DNA from: Cryptomeria japonica
Lineage: Eukaryota > Streptophyta > Pinopsida > Cupressales > Cupressaceae
Assembly (NCBI RefSeq): GCF_030272615.1
Contig: NC_081405.1
Coordinates: forward strand, 24,597,272 to 24,661,271
Direction: 5' to 3'
DNA length: 64,000 nucleotides
Of the stretch, positions 55,378 through 64,000 are shown in pieces (position 1 is the first letter of the stretch; each line of letters opens with the position of its first letter). Under the pieces are notes generated by a model, which saw only the letters and a list, made by a program, of their open reading frames with translations, did no database searches and was not told the DNA's origin. Position numbers and translations under genes: made by a program.

Positions 55378-56539
55378 TGTTGGCATTTTTTATGTTTATG
55401 TTGTGATTGTCATTGATGGACACACAGTTGTATTGAGATCCCCTTTATATGTATGAGCTCATGCTCAATCGGTATTTGTTCCAACCGGTATGTTGTATTC
55501 TAGTCTTTAGACTAGTAGTGATTTTGTAGAATGTGTTTCCCGGTTTGAAGCAGCATGTCGACCCTAAGTGGTTCATAGATCACAAGCAGTATGAGGGAGA
55601 AAAGCGGCACAACACATTCTTACTACTCTTCATTTTTGTCAAACCGGCAACCGATATTTTGTATGAACCGGTAATACTCTGTGATGAGTTACCAACCGAC
55701 ATTTTGTGATGAGTTACCAATCCACCGATTGTTTGACGGTGCTGACACATTAATGGTGATTCCTATGTCGTGTTACTAAGTATGTCTAGGTTCATTGAAC
55801 CTAGGAAATTGTAAACAAATCCCATTGGACTGATATGAAATCAGATTCCTTTAAAAGGACATCATGTCTAGGGTTTTAGGTTGTTGCGAAAAGGGTTAAT
55901 GTTGAGCTAGGGTTTAAGGTGGATGTTGAGTTGTTGGAAGAGCGATCTTATCTAAGAAGATCGAGCTGTAACTAAGAGAGAGATAGAGAAGACTGAACTA
56001 ATGTTGGAATGCATTAGCTATGAGCAATATTGGATCTAACCAAGCAGTTTGTGCTATTAGATAGATCAAACACTTGTTGATTACTCACATCTTTAACAAG
56101 TTAGTAGTCCCTAACTGGGTAGGCCTCAAAGCCTTTGTAAAATCCTCTAACAAGGTGGTTCACACATATGAATCTAAAATCCTCTAACAAGGTAGTCTTT
56201 AATCGGACTTATCTCCTAACAGAGATTGAGATTCCTAACAGGATTTGTTATGGTGAAGAACATTGTAAGACCTTAACCGGTCTGGTTTCTATTATGCAGA
56301 TAGTGATTTGTGAGTTCCATCTCACTGTGGTTTTTTCCTAGTTGGGTTTCCACGTCAAATATCTTGTGTTATGGTTGTATTGCTTTTGTGGGTGAATGTT
56401 TTATTCGCATTTTGGTTTGTATGTGCGGTAACTGGTTTGACTGTCAGACTGCTTTACTGGTTTATCTTTAGAGTGTGTAAGTGTTTTAGTGCAAAGATTT
56501 TTGGCATACTAATTCACCCTCCCCTCTTAGTATTCATCA
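55378..56539 (+). repeat. 5' LTR of element I
   Basis: Includes a short tandem (GTGATGAGTTACCAA twice, about 55681-55730) and, near the 3' side, a run of ATCCTCTAACAAGGT-like phrases (56140-56200) comparable to element D's LTR. Pairs with 61957-63139. Confidence 0.95.
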
Positions 56540-56541
56540 AT

Positions 56542-56554
56542 TGGTATCAGAGCC
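56542..56554 (+). promoter_or_regulatory. Primer-binding site of element I (initiator Met tRNA type)
   Basis: TGGTATCAGAGCC, two bases after the LTR end. Confidence 0.92.
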
Positions 56555-56589
56555 AACCTTTCTATAAGTTTAACCACTTGGAAAGAAAT

Positions 56590-57882
56590 ATGGTGGAATA
56601 CACCTTGAGGGAACTTACTCAATGGCTCACTAAGTCTGAGCAAGCCTATGATGATCTTATGGTCAAATACAAGGCATCTCAAGCAAAAAGAAGAGAACAT
56701 GTAGAGAAGCTAATGGAACTATCTGAAAGTAGTTCTGAAGATGAAGCTAACATGGAAGCTATGATTGCTGAAGTGAATAAGCTGAATGCTTCAAACTCCA
56801 ATCTGAGAAAGGAGTTGGAAGGACTGACTATTCGGTTCAGTCAAGAGCTTGAGAACTGGAGAAAAGGTGAAGATCTGGTGAAAGACAGAGATCATGAGAT
56901 CTCCAAGTTGAAACATGAGATTAGTGCACTAACTGCTCGCCTTCATGAGAGTAGAATGGAAAAAGAAGACATGCAAGGAGAACTGAACATTGCCATCTCT
57001 GAAAATGCAAGTCTTATGGAGACAAACATTGCTATTTCCAAAGAACTCTTTGAGTCAAAGGAAATACTTGCTAAGTTTGGCAAAAGTACAGTCAAGCTAG
57101 AGCAAAAGCTTGAGTCATCTAGACCGGCAAAGAATACCAATGGTCTTGGTTTTTCTGGACATGAGGAAGGAGAATCCTCAGAAACAAATGTTGAAGCATC
57201 AAAGAAGCAACCGACACTCAAAGGAAAAGGTAAGCAAAAATTCAAACCTATTTGCTTTAACTATCTTAAAGAAGGACACACTGCAAATGTATGTAGGAGC
57301 AAAGCCTACAATAATTTTCCTTATTTTATCAACAATGTACCTAGATTCAATAAGTTCAATGGTCATTGTTATGCATGCAACAAGTTTGGGCATAGAGCAT
57401 TTGAATGCAGGTCTATAGTGGATAACACTGGAAGATATCCTCAGAGGACCCAAGGAACTAGTCCTGAATCTTTTATAAACCGGAACCACAACCGGTTTAA
57501 TGACTTCAATCATCAGTCAAGAAGTGGTGGTCATCAAGCGGCAACTGGATGGAGAGAAAATTGTATGATCTATCATGGTCATGGACACACTGCTGCAACA
57601 TGCAGAAGGAAGATTGGAAACATGTAGAATGGACCTTGGAGAGCACCTGGACTTGTTTGCTATCACTGCAAAAAACCGGGTCACATTGCAAGACTTTGCA
57701 GAAGCAGAAAAAGTATATCTGATGATATATCGGTCACTCAAGAAGGAGAAATAGATGTTGAAAAAGTTCAAGGAGACATGAAGAAAACATGGAAGAAGAA
57801 ACCAACAATGTCGGAAGAGGAACCAATTTCTGCACCTAGTGTGGAAATATCTGAACCGACAAACTTAGCCTCAAAGGCTTAG
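56590..57882 (+). pseudogene. Gag-like protein with coiled coil and four knuckles (element I)
   Basis: About 430 codons from the first ATG after the primer site; the frame is open further upstream only because the LTR happens to be open. Residues about 20-190 are strongly helical and charged (coiled coil). Four knuckles follow: 57253-57294 (second Cys replaced by Tyr), 57367-57408 (CYACNKFGHRAFEC, intact), 57562-57603 (second Cys replaced by Tyr) and 57658-57699 (CYHCKKPGHIARLC, intact). One in-frame TAG (57625) sits where CAG is expected; the final stop is TAG at 57880. Nucleic-acid-binding shell protein by inference. Confidence 0.82.
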
Positions 57883-58310
57883 GGGGAGAAAATGGAGAAA
57901 TGCTTTCAAACCCCTGGTTAACACCGGTAAAAGACCTTAACTGGTATGCTACACCTGTCGCTTGGCAGAAGACTAGAAATGGTAAAAAGGCAAATTAGGT
58001 TTTACGCCTTAATAGAGGAGCATTAATGATGGTAGGTGAGAGACATGTATAAATGCATTTTTCAAATCATTTCTCACTATCTGTTTTTGAGCGAAGAAAT
58101 TTTTTCAAGTGCGGAGCGAAGAAAAGGCGATTTGAGCTTAGATTTCAAGAAATTGGATAACTTTGAAAGAGATTCAAATCTAGTTTGCAAGTGGTAGTGG
58201 AGAACTCAAACTGGCGATTTGGCATTCGACGGAGAGTGAAGTAAAGCAAAATCAGGTCGCCCTAAATTCACGTTTGAAAGGTATTTTTCATGTTCTTGAA
58301 ATACTCTTCA
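57883..58310 (+). other. Spacer between the two ORFs of element I
   Basis: About 430 bp, non-coding, containing an AGGGGGAGAAAATGGAG purine run at its start. How the second ORF is expressed (splicing, internal promoter, reinitiation) is not visible. Confidence 0.55.
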
Positions 58311-61300
58311 ATGGCTTCCACATCTCATACCAGTTCAAGCACCTCCATTGAGTCACAAAGTTTCATTCAGAGGAAGTCCAAGTATAATGTCTTGTCACAA
58401 GTTCCAGCTGGAGTCATAGTTGAAGAAGGAATTTTAAATTATATTGATTGTAAGATAGAAGACCTAGGGTCCTTAGCCATTCATACTCAATAGGTCTATT
58501 TTGCGGAAAGGACAAAAGGATCAAACCGGAGTTCAGTATCTTAGAGAAGAAGAAACTCCATAATGCAGTATATTTTTTGGAAGACTTCATAGAGGATCAC
58601 ATCAAGATTATCTTGAGCAGAGTCCATGGTGACAAGATGTACCTGGAGAGAACGCATGATATCACGCTTGAGGCAATTCATGTAGTCACCGGTTTCTACA
58701 ACACAGGGGAAGTGCCAACCCTGAGAACGGTAAGCAAAACGGAAATGACCAAGCTCACTGGTTCAACAAGTGATTCACGAGGTATGACAATTAATCCCAT
58801 CAAGGATGAACTAGTAAAATACACCTGCATGGTAATAGGCTATAGAACATTCTCAACCAGTAGGATTAATTATGTATCTACTGCAGTGGTAAATGTCGCT
58901 TACCAGATGATTTTAGAGGATAAATCATTTGACTTATGCACCGGTATGTAGAGGCAACTCCTATTAAATCTTAAGGCAATCAAAAAGGACAATTCACTGA
59001 GATTTAAGTTTGGACAACTACTGGTAGGGTTGTTTTTCTATTTCCAAGGCTACTTTCCGGGTGTAGGAGATGTCCAGTGGTCCCCTGACCAACCAGTAAC
59101 CAAGCAGATAAAGGAAAGTGTGCAAGCCATTGGAACCAACTACCCTGAGGTACTGAACAAATACTTTGATGAGTTCAAAAAAAAGATGAGTCAGAGGGTA
59201 CGAATGTTAGGTGACATAGTGAAGAAGTATGAAGATGACATCTGTTTCACTATTTAGGTGGACAAATGTCTAATGGAGGCTATTGAGCCTAGAATGGAGG
59301 AAGTGGAGCCTATGGGCTATGAGGTCATGTTTGACATGATGGAAGGGTATGCTTCAACCCTTATTGCCTCACCTCTTGATCCAAAGGCTAAGCGAACCAG
59401 AACCTACTTGGAGAGGATCGCACCGGTTGAAGAACCATCAGTGAAGAAGGGAAAATAACCGACAGCCAAGAAAGCTAAGGCAATGCTTGCAGCATCAGTA
59501 CCAGCTACCACTGCGACTCCAAGAGTGACCAAGCAGTCACTGGCAAAGAAGAAACCGGAGGTAACACCGGCAAAAGTCTTCGAAAGAAAGAAGAAGACTA
59601 AGGAAAATGAACCGGACTCCGAAGAAACTGAGTCTGATGAACAGCCAAAGAAGGCTAGACAGACCAAGAAGATGAAGAAGAATGAACCGACAACATCTCC
59701 ACCGGTAAATATAGATATCTCCTCTTACAAACCTTTGACACATTGTCAAAGAATAGTAAAGAATATTAGAAGAAAGTAACTTCATGATTTAATAGATTAT
59801 TATGATGAATTCAATAGTGAAGAAAAAGATGAAGTACTGCAGGAAATCATTCTTTATTTATGTAAAAATGACCGGTCACCATCAGAGATTAAATCTCAGA
59901 CACCGGATTCATTATTTAAAGCATTGGATAACAAATGGTGCATTGCCATTGAAAAGGAACAAGATATTAGGGAGAAAGTTTTTGCACAGTACTTCCCCAA
60001 ACTCTCAAATTTAGAATTATTTGATGTATTGGATCAAAATAAAGGTCTCTTCTTCACAAGGAGAAGAAGACTCTGGTTGTTGGAGACGAGAGTTGATGAT
60101 GTAGAAAAGGATACACATCAACACATGGCCCATGCTATCAGCTTTCACAAAGCTCGAATGGCCAACCTCCAAGTGGAAAAGGAACTGGTTATTTCCAAAC
60201 CGGATGAGGTTTTTGATGAGGAAGGAAACCTAGTGGAGGAACCAATCGACACCATAGATGTCAATGCCATGGATATAGAAGATGTCACTGAGGACACACC
60301 TTATGAGGGAACTGAATAGGGGCAATAGGCCGATCAGGGTGGTGAACAAGTTGTGGACACACAGCAAGTGGCAAAAGAACAGGAAGAGAAAAAGAAGAAG
60401 GCTGAAGATGAGAAACAGAAAAAAGAGGAAGAGAAGAGAAAAGAGGAAGAGGAGAAAAGAAAAGATGAAGAGAAGAAGAAGAAAGAAGAAGAAAGGAAGA
60501 AGAAAGAAGAAGATGACAAGGAAGAAAAGAATAATCAGGAAGAAGAAGAAAAGAGGAAGAAGGAAGAGGAAGAAAAGAAGAAGAAAGAAGAGGAGAAGAA
60601 GAAGAAGGAAGAGGAAGAGAAGAAGAAAAAGGAAGAGGAAGAGAAGAAGAAGAGGGAAGAAGAAGAAAAGGAAGAGCAGAAGAGTAGAGCAGAGGAGAAG
60701 AAAAAGGTAGAGGAAGACAAGGAAGAAGAGAAGAGAAGAGAAGCGGAAAAGAAGAAAGCTGAAGAAGCCAAGGAACGAGAAGTGGCAAAAAGCTCTCAGG
60801 TGGAGACTCCGAAGGAAACTAGAAGTCAACCCTCACCGGTTGATCTCTCTAGTCCTATCGATCTCCAATATGCAAGTGAGTCGGAGCTTATGCAGAGCAT
60901 CAAGGTTGCTCAAGAGCACCTTGAGATCATTCACAGGAAAAAGGAATGGGACATTATTCAGGCAACTGTAGAAATAGTTACCGGTTTAATCCCCAGTACT
61001 AATCTTCCTGACACTGATTCATCACTAGCACAACTCAAACTTCTATGTACTTTAGTGGATGATCAGGTGTAGGGTTTAGAAGAAGTAGCAGAGGCCAATG
61101 TAAAGAAAGAGCACCAAAAGGCTCTTAATGTTGCTCTCGTGAAGAAACTAAATGAGCTTAGGCCTGAACTGCTAAAGGATCAAAAGGACATAAGGAGTGC
61201 CTTGGATGAGGGAAACTTGCTACTCAGCAAAATCTGTCAATCTCATCTATTCTATGATGATGTGCTAGCTAAGAAGCAACAGCTTCAAACAAACTTACAG

Positions 61301-61665
61301 TCCTACTTAAGCACATTCAAGACTCCTTATGACTCCTTTGCAGCATATGGGCAAACCGTTCACTGGTTCCAGATCCAGTCAGCCAAGATAGAGAAAGAGA
61401 TCAGCACAAGGTCTAGGGATTTGTAGGAGCTTCAACTGGTATTACTTCCACGACTACAAATTCTCCATAAATGCTATCTAAACCTTGATGCCCTGACAGT
61501 CACACAAGAATTGAGCACAATAGATGCCATGGAGGAATAGGTATCACAAATGCAGATAGAGAAGGAAGTGGCGACCTCCCTACTTGAGTCTTGGTCTCTT
61601 TCCATGAAACAATTTTTGTAGGACTATAAAGCGGTTTTTGACAAGTATTATTCATTATTGTCATA
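58311..61665 (+). pseudogene. Second ORF of element I: long unknown protein with Lys/Glu-rich coiled coil
   Basis: After a one-base shift at about 58500, a single frame runs from there to the natural stop at 61663, interrupted by about ten TAG/TAA codons that sit where Gln fits. Layout: Ser/Thr-rich head; compact part (about 58500-59250); basic Lys/Pro/Thr linker (59460-59720); second compact part (59780-60310); Lys/Glu-rich tract (about 60360-60780); C-terminal helical part (60840-61660). No domain recognised. Similar in plan to element C's ORF. Likely an accessory protein of this retroelement group; whether it acts on capsid, RNA or chromatin is unknown. Confidence 0.65.
60360..60780 (+). 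repeat. Nearly all-purine tract of about 420 bp
   Basis: Short GAAGAAGAA/AAGAGGAAG permutations with very few pyrimidines; encodes the Lys/Glu-rich tract. The opposite strand is correspondingly pyrimidine-rich, producing long spurious Ser/Phe/Leu ORFs. Confidence 0.93.
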
Positions 61666-61943
61666 AAATCTTTTATATATATGGAAATAGGTTTTTCAGC
61701 GGTACTTTGTCATTGTTGGCAAAGAGGGAGAAGTATATGGTTTTAAAATTTTGAAATTTTGATATATGTTGTGATATATGCTATATGCTTTGATGATTAT
61801 GATTTGAATGCAAAATTGCTATACACTTTGTTGATTAAGGGATAGTGTATATGCTTAGGGGGAGCAATTTTGTTAATGGCAAGTTTTTGTTGCAAAACAC
61901 TTAGATGTCAAAATTTAATTTTCCTAAGTGTTGCCATCAATGC

Positions 61944-61956
61944 CAAAGGGGGAGAT
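61944..61956 (+). promoter_or_regulatory. Polypurine tract of element I
   Basis: CAAAGGGGGAGAT immediately before TGTTGGCA. Confidence 0.9.
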
Positions 61957-63139
61957 TGTTGGCATTTTTTATGTTTATGTTGTGATTGTCATTGATGGAT
62001 ACACACTTGTATTGGGATCCCCTTTATATGTATGAGCTCATGCTCAACTGGTATTTGTTCCAACCGATATGTTGTATTCTAGTCTTTAGACTAGTAGTGA
62101 TTTTGCAGAATGTGTTTCCCGGTTTGAAGCAGCATGTCGACCCCAAGCGGTTCGTAGATCACAAGCGATATGAGGGAGCAAAGCGGCACAACACATTCTT
62201 ACCAGTCTTTATTTTTGTCAAACCGACAACCGGTATTTTGTATGAACCGGTAATACTCTGTGATGAGTTACCAACCGACATTTTGTGATGAGTTACCAAT
62301 CCACTGATTGTTTGACAGTGTCGACACATTAATGGTGATTCCTGTGTCGTGTTACTAAGTATGTCTAGGTTCATTGAACCTAGGAAATTGTAAACAAATC
62401 CCATTGGACTGACATAAAATCAGATTCCTTTAAAAGGACATCATGTCTAGGGTTTTAGGTTGTTGTGAAAAGGGTTAATGTTGAGCTAGGGTTTAAGGTG
62501 GATGTTGAGTTGTTGGAAGAGCGATCTTATCTGAGAAGATCGAGCTGTAACTAAGAGAGAGATAGAGAAGACTAAAGTAATGCTGGGATGCATTAGCTGT
62601 GAGCAATACTGGATCTAACCAAGCAGTTTGTGCTATTAGATAGATCAAACACTTGTTGATTACTCACATCTTTAACAAGTCAGTAGCCCCTAACCGGGTA
62701 GGCCTCAAAGCCTTTGTAAAATCCTCTAACAAGGTGGTTCACACATGTGAATCTAAAGTCCTCTAACAAGGTAGTCTTTAATCGAACTTATCTCCTAACA
62801 GAGATTGAGATTCCTAATAGGATATGTTCTGGTGAAGAACATTGTAAGACCTTAACTGGTCTGACCTTAACCAGTCTGGTTTCTATTCTATAGATAGTGA
62901 CTTGTGAGTTACATCTCACCGTGGGTTTTTTCCAGTTGGGTTTCCATGTCAAATATCTTGTGTTATGGTTTTATTGCTTTTGTGGGTGAATGTTTTATTC
63001 ACATTTTGGTTTGTATGTGTGGTAACCAGTTTGACTGTCAGACTGCTTTACCGGTTTATCTTTAGACTATGTAAGTGTTTTAGTGCAAAGATTTTTGGCA
63101 TACTAATTCACCCCCCCCCCCCCTTCTTAGTATTCATCA
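61957..63139 (+). repeat. 3' LTR of element I
   Basis: Matches 55378-56539; the 21-bp excess comes partly from a duplicated CTGGTCTGACCTTAACC phrase near 62860 and a longer C-run at 63111-63123. Confidence 0.95.
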
Positions 63140-64000
63140 AACATATGATCCCAAACTAGTGATCAATGCATCTCCATACAGAACTTCCAATTCCAAGTGT
63201 ATATGAACATCTTGGAAGATCACTAAGACCAAACAAAGAAACAACAAACCATAAACATGTAGCATGTCCTTGTACAAATACCTCTAAGTGTCAATTACGC
63301 CAAGTAAGATCTCCTTCACATCTCCAAGAGAAAATCCATAACAATATCCAACCCATTCAACCTCAAGAGATAAAACATAACATATGTATCATGTATCTAC
63401 ATGGATGTAAGCCTCTCAAAGAAGATTAGACTACTCCATTTCCTATTTCAGGAACTCATCCCACTACCATCCCCTATGATCATTATAAAATAAAACACAT
63501 TCCAAGGAGATAACCATGATATCCATCTCTCACAATGAATCCTCTAGAACTATCTAACTTAGCTCAAGATCCATGAATATGAAAGAAAATAATAAACCAC
63601 TTAAGAGAAACAATGGGCAATGCCTCTCAAGTTATAAATTGCTGAGTTGCTCCTCCAAGATATCCAAGTCATCATGAATCATCCAAGAGCAATCTCCTCA
63701 TAGGTCTCTATTGAACTCATGTTCAACCAAGGTGTAGGCTCCTCGGACTTCCAACTGAAATCTCATCAAGAGTAACCATCTCAGCATATGTTTGTCATCT
63801 CAAGAGAACTATAGCTTCACCTAAGTCTCAATGTATCCATGAGTACCAACAAATGATCAATCCATGCCAAACTCCAAATCCATCTCTATACTCCCATGAA
63901 GTTCTCAAGCATATGACCAATGCACCCATTACAAATAAAACTCACTAGACCACTATCAAAGCTCCAACCTGCAAAATTAGGAACCCATTGTTGGTTCCCA
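63140..64000 (-). other. Element H interior, part 2
   Basis: Continues the A/C-skewed text after element I. No coding remnant recognised. Runs off the window. Confidence 0.45.

Larger units (their letters stand above)
55378..63139 (+). mobile_element. Element I: non-autonomous copia-type element with gag and a long unknown ORF
   Basis: LTRs of 1162 and 1183 bp start TGTTGGCATTTTTTATG and end TATTCATCA. Perfect target duplication AACAT (55373-55377 and 63140-63144), initiator-Met-type primer site, polypurine tract CAAAGGGGGAGAT. The interior holds a coiled-coil/zinc-knuckle gag and a second ORF of about 1,100 codons with no similarity I recognise. No protease, integrase or reverse transcriptase. 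LTR start, primer site and polypurine tract resemble element D, which could be the type of partner that mobilised it. Confidence 0.93.

Noticed and set aside
56371-56589. Upstream extension of the element I gag with hydrophobic N-terminus
   Set aside because: This part lies in the LTR and across the primer site; the first ATG after the primer site (56590) is the sensible start.
60230-60829. Minus-strand ORFs rich in Leu, Phe and Ser
   Set aside because: They are the complement of the purine tract coding for the Lys/Glu-rich segment; low-complexity artefacts.
1-64000. tRNA, rRNA or organelle-derived DNA
   Set aside because: No cloverleaf or rRNA core sequence was noticed; the tRNA-like words are primer-binding sites next to LTRs.

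Overview
The window is nuclear DNA from a seed plant with a large, repeat-saturated genome. A gymnosperm is plausible from the density and length of nested LTR retrotransposons, but the sequence alone does not settle the species. Base composition is AT-rich except over one gene and over GC-rich blocks in two LTR families. Only one conventional host gene is visible: an intronless, intact tryptophan-synthase-beta-like ORF at 18093-19484. Almost everything else that can be named is retrotransposon. Elements are lettered A to I here.

Layout. A is a decayed Ty1/copia element (1-1112 and 7971 to beyond 10760) split by B (1113-7970), a non-autonomous Ty3-type element with a gag-like/G-patch ORF and no polymerase. 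10.9-18.0 kb holds a degenerate telomere-like tract, an A/C-skewed block, and a roughly 1.1 kb inverted repeat (about 14955-16090). After the host gene comes a copia RNase H scrap (20.2 kb), then a striking array of about 16 palindromes spaced about 47 bp apart (20963-22026). This array leads into C, a broken, unrecognised long ORF (22159-22655 and 30402-33589). C is split by D, a structurally complete copia element (22656-30396, TSD AATAC).

E is a copia-type element (about 33897-50598) with two later insertions. F (34118-41972, TSD CCTAC) lies in its 5' LTR and is a gag-protease element without polymerase, related to B. G (43004-48592, minus strand, TSD CTATG) landed exactly on E's gag start codon. 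G is the most unusual element: between its LTRs it carries decayed fragments of host genes, importin-beta in two non-adjacent pieces and an ankyrin-repeat protein, plus 172-bp tandem repeats. From 50.6 kb on there are minus-strand LTR remnants and an LTR element H (about 53.4 kb to the end). H is split by I (55378-63139, TSD AACAT), a complete-looking non-autonomous copia-type element with a four-knuckle gag and a long unknown second ORF containing a Lys/Glu-rich tract.

How it fits together. B, F and I keep the cis features needed for mobilisation (LTRs, primer site, polypurine tract, gag) but lack reverse transcriptase and integrase, so they would depend on partners in trans. B and F share a primer site, 31-bp dyad repeats upstream of the LTR TATA box, and an approximately 80-nt leader hairpin. 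Premature stops in nearly all coding remnants are TAG/TAA/TGA where CAG/CAA/CGA/TGG is expected, consistent with cytosine-methylation decay. The insertion order that can be read directly is: B after A, D after C, F and G after E, I after H.
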